A stretch of DNA of 40,819 nt from Muribaculaceae bacterium. Lineage in GTDB: Bacteria; Bacteroidota; Bacteroidia; Bacteroidales; Muribaculaceae. The position numbers and the translations under genes are program-made. This document shows, piece by piece, positions 1 through 7,807 of the stretch; the first letter of the stretch is position 1, and the number at the start of each line of letters is the position of its first letter. The stretch lies in assembly GCA_017964485.1 (NCBI GenBank), contig JAGCRW010000120.1:1-40819 (forward strand). Reading direction: 5' to 3'. The notes beneath the pieces are model-generated. The model had not been told where the DNA came from. It searched no databases and worked only from the letters and a program-made list of their open reading frames with translations.

Positions 1-712
1 CTTTCTCTTCCTTCTTTTCTTCTTTCTCTTTCTTGCAACAGCAGCAGATAGGATCAATTATCATCCAGATTACTGCAGCAAGCGCTGCGCCAACGAATGG
101 GCCAACGATGAAGATCCACAAGTTGCTCAGTGCCTCTCCTCCCTCAAATACAGCGGGAGCGATAGAGCGAGCGGGGTTAACCGAAGTGCCAGTGTAGCGG
201 ATACATACCAGGTGCACGAGAATCAGCGACAGACCGATTGCAAGACCAGCAAAGTTGTTGGTGGCGCCATTAGTCTTAGCAGTAGCACCAAGCACTACGA
301 GCACAAATACGCAAGTGAATACAATCTCGGCGATGAGACCGCCAGCAACCTCTACACCTTGTTGCAGGTTGTTGGCTCCAGTGCCTTCGAGACCACTGTT
401 GGTTGTGAGCAAGTACAGAATTGCTGAGCCAATGAATGCACCAATCACTTGGAAGATGATATACATGCAAGCATCTTTAGCGCTGATGCGCTTTGCGATG
501 AGGCATCCCAGGGTAATGGCTGGATTGATGTGGCAACCGCTGATGCCACCAATGGTATAGGCCATAGCAACTACTGCCAAACCAAAGGCAAATGCAGTGC
601 CCACAACGGCAGGAATGTTAGCAACTGGGTCACAACCAAGGCTCACGGCAACACCGCAGCCCATCAACACGAGCACCATAGTGCCCACCATTTCGGCTAA
701 ATACTTTTTCAT
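1..712 (-). CDS. aqpZ: Aquaporin / MIP-family channel, 3' end outside window
   Basis: Inner-membrane water (or small solute) channel of the major intrinsic protein family. Reading from the ATG at 712, the translation begins MKKYLAEMVGTMVLVLMGCG and holds the two pore half-helix motifs, HINPAITLG near residue 62 and TSVNPARSI near residue 176, in a six-helix layout. About 237 residues are visible and the frame is still open at base 1. The visible C-terminus is odd: after the last helix come four consecutive cysteines and then an almost pure Lys/Glu stretch, longer than the tail of typical AqpZ. The gene lies 38 bp downstream of the M15-like gene on the same strand, so the two may be cotranscribed. 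The family call is firm. Water versus glycerol selectivity is inferred from the general AqpZ-like look. Confidence 0.93.
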   Translation of the reverse strand, partial: MKKYLAEMVGTMVLVLMGCGVAVSLGCDPVANIPAVVGTAFAFGLAVVAMAYTIGGISGCHINPAITLGCLIAKRISAKDACMYIIFQVIGAFIGSAILYLLTTNSGLEGTGANNLQQGVEVAGGLIAEIVFTCVFVLVVLGATAKTNGATNNFAGLAIGLSLILVHLVCIRYTGTSVNPARSIAPAVFEGGEALSNLWIFIVGPFVGAALAAVIWMIIDPICCCCKKEKEEKKEEK

Positions 713-750
713 ATAAAAACTGATTTTAAAAGTTAGTAATATGGTTATTA

Positions 751-1473
751 TTATTTTCGTGTAGTGATATGATAACAGGGCTGCCCTCGCTCAAACTTGA
801 CGTAGCAACGGTTTGAGTCGCGCAGCTCTTTGAGAGTCTCGCCCAGTGTGTTGATTAGCACTTTGTGGCTTGCATCATTGCCAGTAAAGTCGGGCAGACT
901 ATCAATCCTCTCAAAGCAGTTGTAGGCAATGTCGAAGGTGGTGCCATACATGTGACAGCTGTTCTTGACGGCATTGCGGTTGACGCGCCGCAGCTTGCGC
1001 ACGTCGTCGCTGGTGCGCAGCAGTGATGTGACTATAAACTGGTATTGCGCAAAGCCTTTCTCTTGCAGTTTTGCCTGGAAATTGGCGGCAATAGTGTTGA
1101 GCAGTTCACTAGCGCTGGGCGTGAGGTAAGGTGCCGAGTGGGTAAGACTGTCTAACCTGAACGCGTTTGATGACTCAATTTTTATCAGCTGTGAGGCAAT
1201 GCTGTCAACACCGTCGCGTGTGCTCAGCGGCACGATGCCAAATTGCTGTGCGGCAACAATTTGTGTGTCGTTTACGTCCTTGAAACGGTATAAGGCGTTA
1301 AGGCCTGCGCTGCCGCCCCTCACCTTAACTCGATGCTCCTTTTGATTTCCTTTGCGGGAGTCGTCTTGGCCAAGGGGAATGGCATAGCATAGAACCACGA
1401 GAAGAGCCACTACCATTACAGATAAAATGGCTAATAATCGTGTGCGAGTTCTATGGGCTTTTTCCTTATTCAT
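751..1473 (-). CDS. Membrane-anchored/exported M15-peptidase-like protein (DUF5715-like)
   Basis: 240 residues from the ATG at 1473. An upstream GTG at 1506 is in frame, but a promoter box lies between the two, so the ATG is preferred. A short basic N-terminus is followed by a hydrophobic segment (about residues 13-33), suggesting a signal anchor facing the periplasm. Residues 172-181 read SCHMYGTTFD, which fits the SxHxxGxxxD zinc motif of M15 D-Ala-D-Ala carboxypeptidases (His174, Asp181). The C-terminal CYHIT (His235) sits where M15 enzymes have their third zinc ligand. The catalytic Glu/Asp is less clear to me. The DUF5715 assignment is from memory. A peptidoglycan-trimming role is inferred from the fold. 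Confidence 0.72.
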   Translation of the reverse strand: MNKEKAHRTRTRLLAILSVMVVALLVVLCYAIPLGQDDSRKGNQKEHRVKVRGGSAGLNALYRFKDVNDTQIVAAQQFGIVPLSTRDGVDSIASQLIKIESSNAFRLDSLTHSAPYLTPSASELLNTIAANFQAKLQEKGFAQYQFIVTSLLRTSDDVRKLRRVNRNAVKNSCHMYGTTFDIAYNCFERIDSLPDFTGNDASHKVLINTLGETLKELRDSNRCYVKFERGQPCYHITTRK

Positions 1474-1478
1474 CCCTG

Positions 1479-1486
1479 CAAAATTA
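1479..1486 (-). promoter_or_regulatory. Bacteroidetes -7 box (TAATTTTG) for the M15-like gene
   Basis: On the minus strand TAATTTTG ends only five bases before the ATG at 1473, which predicts a leaderless or near-leaderless transcript. No good -33 TTTG is seen at the usual 20-base spacing. Confidence 0.55.
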
Positions 1487-1548
1487 CAAAAAATGGATAA
1501 AATCACATAATTTGTGACGAATTATTTTATGTATTGTGGTTATTTTTA

Positions 1549-1556
1549 TACTTTTG
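1549..1556 (+). promoter_or_regulatory. Bacteroidetes -7 box (TACTTTTG) for pyrE
   Basis: TACTTTTG lies 30 bases before the pyrE ATG. A partial -33 match, TTTT, is present at 1525-1528 (20-base spacer). Confidence 0.6.
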
Positions 1557-1586
1557 TGCAAAATTTTATAACCTTATTATATCACT

Positions 1587-2237
1587 ATGGACAGTTTAGA
1601 TTTGACACTGGCAAAGAAATTACTGAAAATAAATGCGATAATGCTCCAGCCCGAGCAGCCCTTCGTGTGGGGAAACGGCTGGAACGCGCCAATCTATAAC
1701 GACAACAAAATTGTGCTGTCTTACCCCGACATGCGTCGATTTGTAAAGGTGGAGCTCTCAAGGCTCATCCTTGAGCATTTTCCCGATGCCGAGGTTGTGG
1801 CGAGTGTGGCGATGGGTTCTATAGCTATGGGCGCCCTGGTTGCCGACACGCTGGGACTGCCGTTTGTCTATGTGCGCGACGTGCCCAAAGACCATGGTCT
1901 TGAGAACCTTATCGAGGGCAATTTTGAGCCTGGCCAGAAGGTTGTGCTCATTGAGGACCTTGTCTCTACTGGTTCAAATGCTATCAAGGCTCTGCATGAG
2001 ATGCAACTTGCCGGCGGCGACGTGATGGGAATGGTGGCGATGTTCACCTACGACTTTGAGAAAGCAATCACTACATTTAAAGAAGAGGAGCTGAAACTTA
2101 TCACCCTCACCAACTATCACGCCATGATAGAGGCTGCGCTTGCAACGCAGTATATCAAAGACGAGGATGTCGACACCCTAGAGCTGTGGCACGAGAAACC
2201 TGAGAACTGGACGCCAACAGCCACTAAATTGGATTAA
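1587..2237 (+). CDS. pyrE: Orotate phosphoribosyltransferase
   Basis: 216 residues, the normal length. It converts orotate plus PRPP to orotidine 5'-phosphate in de novo pyrimidine synthesis (cytoplasm). The PRPP-binding loop is visible as VVLIEDLVSTGSNAIKAL around residues 112-129. The N-terminal half contains FVWGNGWNAPIYNDNK, matching the substrate loop of PyrE (usual form: sGw.SPiY.DnR). The ATG start is 30 bases after a good -7 promoter box. It is followed after 26 bp by an SRPBCC-fold gene, probably in one transcript. Confidence 0.95.
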   Translation: MDSLDLTLAKKLLKINAIMLQPEQPFVWGNGWNAPIYNDNKIVLSYPDMRRFVKVELSRLILEHFPDAEVVASVAMGSIAMGALVADTLGLPFVYVRDVPKDHGLENLIEGNFEPGQKVVLIEDLVSTGSNAIKALHEMQLAGGDVMGMVAMFTYDFEKAITTFKEEELKLITLTNYHAMIEAALATQYIKDEDVDTLELWHEKPENWTPTATKLD

Positions 2238-2263
2238 TTACAAACCCTTATACACAACATCAA

Positions 2264-2701
2264 ATGGAAACCTATAAAAGTGACAAAGTTGTTATTGATC
2301 ATAACATTGAATTAATTTACAGCAAGTTGAGCAACCCTTCCATGTTTAGGGAGCAGATGGAGAAAAACATGGACCGCATCCCCGATGAGGCCCGAGAGCA
2401 TCTTGATAACGTAAAGTTTGAGGAAGATGGCATCAGCATCGACTCGCCAATGGGAGCAGTGAAACTCAGTGTGAGCGAGAGTGTAGCACCCAACTTGGTA
2501 AAATATGTGGCAGAGTCGTCACCAGTGCCCTTTGGGCTCACCGTCAACCTTGAAGCCATCGATGAGGAGCACACCAACGCCATAGCCGAGATAAACATCG
2601 AGTTGCCGTTGATGATTCGCGCTATGGTAGGCGGCAAACTCTCAGAGGGTGCTCAGAAAATGGGTGAAGTCCTCGCAAAGCTCCCTTACGGAGAGTTGTA
2701 A
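2264..2701 (+). CDS. SRPBCC-fold (START-like) small protein downstream of pyrE
   Basis: 145 residues, cytoplasmic, no signal peptide. The pattern of an N-terminal strand with Lys-rich start, two helices (residues about 20-45), a strand-rich centre and a long C-terminal helix matches the polyketide-cyclase/SRPBCC superfamily of hydrophobic-ligand-binding helix-grip proteins. No catalytic motif is evident. A gene of this kind next to pyrE is, as I recall, a recurring Bacteroidetes arrangement. The ligand and role are unknown. It ends before a convergent hairpin that separates it from comF. Confidence 0.7.
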   Translation: METYKSDKVVIDHNIELIYSKLSNPSMFREQMEKNMDRIPDEAREHLDNVKFEEDGISIDSPMGAVKLSVSESVAPNLVKYVAESSPVPFGLTVNLEAIDEEHTNAIAEINIELPLMIRAMVGGKLSEGAQKMGEVLAKLPYGEL

Positions 2702-2717
2702 TCAATACGTGATTCTT

Positions 2718-2753
2718 AATGCACAATGCACAGCGCGCAAAGCGTTGTGCATT
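2718..2753. terminator. Hairpin between convergent genes, made from an AATGCAC-type repeat
   Basis: AATGCACAA (2718-2726) pairs perfectly with TTGTGCATT (2745-2753), with an 18-base spacer that can itself fold (CGCGC/GCG). It sits between convergent stop codons (2701 and 2757), so a bidirectional terminator role is likely. The left arm belongs to the same AATGCAC/AATGCAT repeat type seen at 22917 and 38883. Confidence 0.6.
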
Positions 2754-2756
2754 TTC

Positions 2757-3467
2757 TTATTCTAGTTGTGCAGCGGCGAGGGTGAAGAGGGAGAGTTTGA
2801 CGCCTGGAATGGAGGCTTTGAGTGCCGTGGCGCAGGCGAGTAGGGTAGAACCAGTGGTCACCACGTCATCGACAATGAGCAGATGCTTGTTTTCTAGCCC
2901 CTTGCAGTGCCGCTTGCTGGCGGCATACATTCCCTGGGTATTCATCATTCGCTCGGCGGCGTCTTTGTGGGTTTGGGTGGAATGCTCATGGAGTGCTTTC
3001 AGGGCTTTAATCACTGGCATTCCTGTTGCCCGTGATATGCCCTCGGCAAGATATTGACTCTGGTTATAGCCTCGATTGGCTAATTTGGTGTAATGCAGCG
3101 GCACAGGGACAATGGCGTCGATGCCGTCAAAGAAATGGCTCGGCAGCATCTCGCGTGTGGCATGCTCCGTGAGCCATCGCCCCAGCGTGGGCATATTGCG
3201 GTATTTAGTGTCGTGAAGAATAGAGGCGTAGGGGTCGTTCTTTTGGTAGAAAAAATAGCTGGCACAGCGCTCAATGGGCACCTTGCCAGCCATTAATTGG
3301 TCGAAGGCATTGAAAGGGATATCCTCGTAGTGCGTGCGTGGAATGTTCATCAGGCACTGGCGGCACAGGAATTTCTCGTCGAGATTCAGAGGTTTGCCGC
3401 ACACCGAGCAGTTGCGGGGCATAAACACACTGGCAGCACTGGTAAGAAGGTCTTTAATCTTCATCAC
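2757..3467 (-). CDS. comF: ComF-family phosphoribosyltransferase-like protein
   Basis: 236 residues, typical length. An N-terminal zinc-ribbon (CSVCGKPLNLDEKFLCRQCL near residues 20-39) is followed by a type I phosphoribosyltransferase domain with the PRPP loop LLIVDDVVTTGSTLLACATAL near the C-terminus. The family is linked to DNA uptake in Gram-positive and some Gram-negative bacteria (ComFC/GntX). The exact biochemical role in Bacteroidales is not established. The start codon lies inside the 3' end of recX, with a 14-base overlap, so translation is probably coupled. Confidence 0.92.
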   Translation of the reverse strand: MMKIKDLLTSAASVFMPRNCSVCGKPLNLDEKFLCRQCLMNIPRTHYEDIPFNAFDQLMAGKVPIERCASYFFYQKNDPYASILHDTKYRNMPTLGRWLTEHATREMLPSHFFDGIDAIVPVPLHYTKLANRGYNQSQYLAEGISRATGMPVIKALKALHEHSTQTHKDAAERMMNTQGMYAASKRHCKGLENKHLLIVDDVVTTGSTLLACATALKASIPGVKLSLFTLAAAQLE

Positions 3468-3939
3468 TCGAGGAGATTATGCGTGACACAGCCTCAAATA
3501 TGATGCCTGGTTCAAAGCCTCGCGAGGCTGCGAAGCGCAGCAACGATGCCCGAAGTTGGTCGGGCGATTTGCCTTGTAGGGTTTTGGCTTTAGATGCGAG
3601 GGCATCGTCAAGGATTGATACATACTGCTCCTCGTCGATCTCGGCGAGTGCCGCGTCAATATATTCTTGCTCAATGCCTTTGCCACGCAGCATATAGTTG
3701 ATTTTTATCCTTCCCCAGCCGTTGAAGCGCAGTTTGTCACGGCAGTAGGCGTGGGCGTAACGCTCATTGTCAAGGTATTGTTCCTGCTTAAGACGGGCAA
3801 TGACGGCATTAGCGTCACTTGCCGACAATCCCCAGTCGTGCAGTTTTTTACGCAAGTCTCCCTCGGCCTGCTCACACCGCGCGCACAGTGTGGCAAGCCT
3901 CAGGAAAGCGTTGTCGGGAGTTATGGGCTTGCGTGGCAT
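3454..3939 (-). CDS. recX: RecX-family regulator of RecA
   Basis: 161 residues. Three-helix repeats typical of RecX are visible: LCARCEQAEGDLRKKL (about 18-33), KQEQYLDNERYAHAYCRDKL (about 51-70) and RIKINYMLRGKGIEQEYI (about 77-94). The family binds RecA filaments and modulates recombination. Here the gene is not beside recA but overlaps comF by 14 bases downstream and lies 35 bp after the PorT-like gene. No separate promoter is evident, so it may be read from the PorT-like promoter. Confidence 0.9.
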   Translation of the reverse strand: MPRKPITPDNAFLRLATLCARCEQAEGDLRKKLHDWGLSASDANAVIARLKQEQYLDNERYAHAYCRDKLRFNGWGRIKINYMLRGKGIEQEYIDAALAEIDEEQYVSILDDALASKAKTLQGKSPDQLRASLLRFAASRGFEPGIIFEAVSRIISSSDED

Positions 3940-3974
3940 TTCGTGTTGGAGAAATGTTGCCTTCTGATATTTTT

Positions 3975-4601
3975 TTAGAATCGGTAACCTATAGCGATTT
4001 GTGCGTTTCCGTTCTTGTACTCATTATCTTTCTCAAATACGTCGGTCACGCCTAGTGTGTATCGGCCTTGAACAAACACATCATCGGTGATGTTGTAAGT
4101 CAAGCCAAGAGCAACCCCAAAATCAATGGTCTTTGTGAGATTCTTGTAATCGATGGTCTCGTTATAAGAAGGACTCTTGTCGACTTCTTTGCTGTAAACA
4201 TTAATACCCAATTGTGGTCCAAGGTCAATGCTTAACGATGGGATAACATAGTACTTTAACATTACAGGCACATTGATATAGTTGGTTTTGTAGGTTATTG
4301 TTCCTTCTTCAGTATCAATTGGAAGTCCTGTAATCTCATCAAAGACTAAGAAAATGGCATCAATCTTGTCGCCTTGTGCAGCAAAAACAACCTCTGGTGC
4401 GATTGAGAACTTGTCGGTAAAGCGATATTCCATGAACAAGCCAGCTTGGTAATTGAAAAGCCCTTTGTTGTTTTCAACATACTTGCCCCAGAAGTGGGTG
4501 TAGTCCACGCCTATTTTTGGGCCAAACGTGAATTGTTTCTGCGCCATTGCTGCGCCAGCAGCGAGAATGATGCAAATGAGCGAAATAGTAAATTTCTTCA
4601 T
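3975..4601 (-). CDS. PorT-family outer-membrane beta-barrel protein
   Basis: 208 residues with a clear signal peptide (MKKFTISLICIILAAGAAMA, then QKQF). The remainder alternates short amphipathic strands and ends with an aromatic residue (IAIGYRF), the hallmark of an eight-stranded outer-membrane barrel in the Bacteroidetes PorT/OMP_b-brl_2 group. Phrases such as FGPKIGVDYTHFWGKY and FSIAPEVVFAAQG are typical. PorT itself is a T9SS component, but this family is very broad and no specific identity is claimed. A textbook promoter precedes it. Confidence 0.82.
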   Translation of the reverse strand: MKKFTISLICIILAAGAAMAQKQFTFGPKIGVDYTHFWGKYVENNKGLFNYQAGLFMEYRFTDKFSIAPEVVFAAQGDKIDAIFLVFDEITGLPIDTEEGTITYKTNYINVPVMLKYYVIPSLSIDLGPQLGINVYSKEVDKSPSYNETIDYKNLTKTIDFGVALGLTYNITDDVFVQGRYTLGVTDVFEKDNEYKNGNAQIAIGYRF

Positions 4602-4641
4602 GATTGTAAGTATTGAAAGTTAGACATTATTGTTTTTTTCG

Positions 4642-4673
4642 CAAAGATACAGTGTTTTACTTGTTTTTCCAAA
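4642..4673 (-). promoter_or_regulatory. Bacteroidetes promoter TTTG-N20-TATCTTTG for the PorT-like gene
   Basis: On the minus strand TTTG (4670-4673) and TATCTTTG (4642-4649) are separated by exactly 20 bases. The predicted leader to the ATG at 4601 is about 35 bases. Confidence 0.78.
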
Positions 4674-4695
4674 TCTAGTAGTTGCTTACAACCAC

Positions 4696-5580
4696 TTATC
4701 CATTAAAACTTAACCCTTTACACTCGTCGGGTGTGCACCAGGTGATGTCGGGATCGCGTTTAAACCAGGTGAGTTGTTTCTTGGCATAGACACGGGTGTT
4801 CTTCTTGATGCGCTCGATGGCGGTGTGGCGGTCCATCGTGCCGTCGAAGTAAGCAAACATCTCCTTGTAGCCCACAGTATTTAGCGAGTTGAGGTGTCTC
4901 AAGTGATAGACACTGCGAGCCTCGTCTTCTAGTCCTTGCTCTATCATGGCGTCAACGCGGTGGTTGATGCGTCTGAAGAGCATTTCGCGCTCGATATTGA
5001 GGCCTATTTTGATTATGTTGAATGGGCGTGGTTTGGTTTGACCAGTGCGCAGTGAGGAGTAGGGGACACCTGCCTGGCGGCACACCTCAATGGCATGTAC
5101 CACTCGTTTGGGATTAAGCTTATCCACTTGCTCATAGTAGATTGGGTCGAGACGTTGCAGCTCTTTGAGCAGTGGCTCCAGGCCCATTTCTTGCCATTCC
5201 TGCTTTACTGCCTGGCGCACCTCGTCGCTGATGTCGGGGATAGGATCAATGCCATTGCACACGGCATCGACATACATCATCGCGCCGCCGCACATGACCA
5301 CATAGTCTCCTTTCTCGAATAGCGATGGCAACAATGCCATGACATCGGCCTCAAACTGCGACGCGCTGTAATACTCGTCAAGTTCCTTGAATTGCACGAA
5401 ATGATGTCGCACAAGGGCTTGCTCCTCGGGAGTGGGTGTTGCGGTGCCTATTGGAATACCCTTAAACACCTGTCGCGAATCGGCATTGATGATGTCGCAT
5501 CCCAGCCGCTGCGCCACCTCAATGGCAGCTGCTGTCTTTCCAACCCCAGTGGGGCCTGTTATGACAATCAAGTGCTGCAT
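4696..5580 (-). CDS. miaA: tRNA dimethylallyltransferase
   Basis: 294 residues, near the usual 300. It adds the isopentenyl group to A37 of tRNAs reading UNN codons. The P-loop GPTGVGKTAAA (residues 9-19), INADSRQVFKGIPIGTATP (about 31-49) and the tRNA-contact region GYKEMFAYFDG with KKNTRVYAKKQLTWFKRD near the C-terminus are all MiaA signatures. It starts 3 bases after the stop of the alpha/beta hydrolase gene, so the two form an operon. Confidence 0.95.
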   Translation of the reverse strand: MQHLIVITGPTGVGKTAAAIEVAQRLGCDIINADSRQVFKGIPIGTATPTPEEQALVRHHFVQFKELDEYYSASQFEADVMALLPSLFEKGDYVVMCGGAMMYVDAVCNGIDPIPDISDEVRQAVKQEWQEMGLEPLLKELQRLDPIYYEQVDKLNPKRVVHAIEVCRQAGVPYSSLRTGQTKPRPFNIIKIGLNIEREMLFRRINHRVDAMIEQGLEDEARSVYHLRHLNSLNTVGYKEMFAYFDGTMDRHTAIERIKKNTRVYAKKQLTWFKRDPDITWCTPDECKGLSFNG

Positions 5581-5583
5581 AAT

Positions 5584-6555
5584 TTATTTAATGAAGCGAT
5601 TTACGAAGTTCTTCACTCGCTGGGTATATTCTTCGGGGTGGTCAGTATAGGCTCTAGCGTGCTCTGTGCCGTGGGCGATGTATTTCTCTTTATAACCCAT
5701 AGTCTTGGCATTGTAGAGTCGGTCGAGCATGGCATAAGGGACAAAGGTGTCGGCGTCGCCGTGGATAAAGAGCATGGGCAGGGTGGATTTCTTTACCTGC
5801 TCAAGCGATGAGGCCTCGCCAAAGGTCCATCCGTAGCGCATCTTGCACAAAGTGCTGGTGATGTTCATGAGCGGGAACGACGGCAGTCCGAACTGGTTTT
5901 TCAGTTCGCCGCTGAACTCGTCCCACACGCTGGTGTAGCCGCAGTCCTCGACGAAACATTTGACGTAAGCAGGACATTCCTCACCACTGATGCACATCGT
6001 GGTTGCGCCACCCATCGAGATGCCGTGCACCACCATTTGAGATTGTGTGGAATCACCTTTAAACATATCGTTGGCAACCTGCATCCACTGCATCACGTCG
6101 AGGCGGTCTTTCCACCCCATGTCGATGTGGTCGCCATCGCTGTCGCCGTGACCGAAAAAGTGCGGCAGCAGCACGTTGAAGCCCATCTCGTGGTTGTAGA
6201 TATAGGCGATGTGGAGCATCGACTCGGCGCGGTCGTTATAGCCGTGCAGCAGCACCGCTACATGGTTGGAGGCACTATCGCCATTGATATAAAGGGCAGT
6301 AAGTTTGCCCCTTCCCTCAACGTTGATGCTAGTGTCGCGCAGAACCTTATTTTTCTCGAGCGAATCAACCCACACCTTGAGGCTCTCAGGCTCGCGCTTA
6401 TAGAAGCGCTCCATCGCCTCTTGGTGGCTGCGGCGCATTGGCTCAAGTGCGAAGTTTAGCATATAGAAACTTGACACCACGAGGGCAATTATCGCCAGCA
6501 ATGCTGTTACGCCAAGGCACCAAAGCAGTATTTTTTTGATTCGTTTGCTTCTCAT
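5584..6555 (-). CDS. Membrane-anchored alpha/beta hydrolase
   Basis: 323 residues from the ATG at 6555. The open frame continues another 252 codons upstream, but that part is antisense to the amidase gene and is rejected. An N-terminal hydrophobic anchor (residues about 9-34) is followed by an alpha/beta-hydrolase fold: oxyanion strand VLLHGYNDRAES (about 102-113), nucleophile elbow GISMGG with Ser180, acid in HGDADTFVP (Asp269) and His299 in GTEHA. It resembles the BAAT/YqkD-type serine hydrolases of Bacteroidetes. The substrate is unknown. The likely location is the inner membrane facing the periplasm. It is in an operon with miaA, and a -7 box lies 5 bases before the ATG. Confidence 0.85.
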   Translation of the reverse strand: MRSKRIKKILLWCLGVTALLAIIALVVSSFYMLNFALEPMRRSHQEAMERFYKREPESLKVWVDSLEKNKVLRDTSINVEGRGKLTALYINGDSASNHVAVLLHGYNDRAESMLHIAYIYNHEMGFNVLLPHFFGHGDSDGDHIDMGWKDRLDVMQWMQVANDMFKGDSTQSQMVVHGISMGGATTMCISGEECPAYVKCFVEDCGYTSVWDEFSGELKNQFGLPSFPLMNITSTLCKMRYGWTFGEASSLEQVKKSTLPMLFIHGDADTFVPYAMLDRLYNAKTMGYKEKYIAHGTEHARAYTDHPEEYTQRVKNFVNRFIK

Positions 6556-6560
6556 GCTTG

Positions 6561-6568
6561 CAAAGTTA
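6561..6568 (-). promoter_or_regulatory. -7 box (TAACTTTG) for the hydrolase-miaA operon
   Basis: TAACTTTG on the minus strand ends 5 bases before the hydrolase ATG at 6555, predicting a leaderless transcript. There is no clear -33 element. Confidence 0.55.
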
Positions 6569-6621
6569 CAGTAATTTTTGAAAAAAACGATGAAACAACA
6601 CTGTGTTATGGATAAAATCGT

Positions 6622-6629
6622 TATTTTTG
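6622..6629 (+). promoter_or_regulatory. -7 box (TATTTTTG) for the amidase gene
   Basis: TATTTTTG ends 4 bases before the ATG at 6634, again predicting a leaderless mRNA. The divergent hydrolase promoter is only about 53 bases away. Confidence 0.55.
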
Positions 6630-6633
6630 CAGT

Positions 6634-7773
6634 ATGAAAAACATTATTACACTTGTTGCCGCTATAGTTCTTGCCCTTGCCCCAGCGGCCGCCAAAGGAC
6701 TGAAGGGCAAAGTGATATATGTGAATCCTGGACATGGAGGATGGACTGTGAACGACCGTCCGCACGCTACTGTGAACTACGAGGCGATGGACACCATGAG
6801 TTTCTTTGAATCGAAGACCTGTCTGTGGAAAGCATTGGAGTTGCGTGACCGATTGGAGGCAGCGGGCGCCAAGGTGATAATGTCGCGCACGCGTAATGGT
6901 TACGTGGCAGAGGGCGACACCAACGCTACTGTCAACGACCGCTTTGAGACTCTCGCTGATGAGAACGGAGAGCAGCAACTTATCACCCTCCAGAAGATTG
7001 CATGTCAAGTAGATTCTATCAATCCCGACTATTTCATCGCCCTGCACAGCAATGCCACAGGCGGCGAAGACGGCAAGAAGGTTAACTACCTGCTCTACAT
7101 GTATCGTGGTGAGACAGGAAACGATTATGCAAAAGGAAGTATCGAAAGGGCTAAAATGGCGTTCCCTTATGCCTATGACAACCCCTTGACTGTGTGGACG
7201 GTGGAAGAGACTGAACGCTATGTTGCCGGCGACCTCACATGGATGGGTGGCACACCACCGGGCGAACCCAATGTGCTTGGATATACTGGTTGGCTGGCGG
7301 TGCTCAAGCATCGTGTGCCTAGTTTTCTTGTGGAAGGTTCATTTCATAGTTATCAACCCGAGCGTCAGCGACTTATGAATCGCGACTACTGCCGTATGGA
7401 GGGCATCCGCCACTTCCGTGGCATCAACGCTTGGTTTGGCGGCAAGCCCGAGAAGCATGGATACATCGCGGGCACAGTGAAGAGCGCCGATGAGATTATC
7501 GAGAATCCACGCTATAACTACAAGGAAGATACCGACGACCAATGGCTACCGCTAAATGGCGGAGAGGTGTATCTGTTAAACTCTCGCTATGACCGTGTTG
7601 GTTACTATAAGATTGACAACGAGTGTAATGGATTCTTTGGATTCTTCTATCTCAAACCAGGAAAATACACGCTCATTTATTATGTGCCAGGTTACGAGAC
7701 CGTTACCGAAGAGGTGGAAGTGAAAAAGGATCAAACCACCTATTGCAAGCCCCGCCTCCACCGCAGCAAGTAG
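6634..7773 (+). CDS. Exported N-acetylmuramoyl-L-alanine amidase-like protein (Amidase_3)
   Basis: 379 residues with a signal peptide (about residues 1-20, ending PAAA). The Amidase_3 zinc site is visible: NPGHGG (His34), FFESK (Glu59) and ALHSNA (His138). The catalytic Glu is likely Glu234 in FLVEGSFHS. Family members cut the amide bond between MurNAc and the stem peptide during wall turnover. A large insertion (about residues 140-225, with GGTPPGEPN) separates the third zinc ligand from the catalytic Glu. The C-terminal part (about 262-375) looks like a carboxypeptidase-regulatory beta-sandwich (PGKYTLIYYVPGYETVTEEV). It precedes the WG-repeat gene by 34 bp. Confidence 0.85.
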   Translation: MKNIITLVAAIVLALAPAAAKGLKGKVIYVNPGHGGWTVNDRPHATVNYEAMDTMSFFESKTCLWKALELRDRLEAAGAKVIMSRTRNGYVAEGDTNATVNDRFETLADENGEQQLITLQKIACQVDSINPDYFIALHSNATGGEDGKKVNYLLYMYRGETGNDYAKGSIERAKMAFPYAYDNPLTVWTVEETERYVAGDLTWMGGTPPGEPNVLGYTGWLAVLKHRVPSFLVEGSFHSYQPERQRLMNRDYCRMEGIRHFRGINAWFGGKPEKHGYIAGTVKSADEIIENPRYNYKEDTDDQWLPLNGGEVYLLNSRYDRVGYYKIDNECNGFFGFFYLKPGKYTLIYYVPGYETVTEEVEVKKDQTTYCKPRLHRSK

Positions 7774-7807
7774 GCGGTAATGTAGAGACAATTAAAACTA
7801 TATAGTT

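Noticed and set aside
2719-3057. 112-codon plus-strand frame starting in the AATGCAC repeat
   Set aside because: Starts inside a repeat and is antisense to comF.
6556-7311. Continuation of the alpha/beta hydrolase frame for another 252 codons on the minus strand
   Set aside because: It is antisense to the well-supported amidase gene, and a promoter box plus a good signal anchor mark the ATG at 6555.
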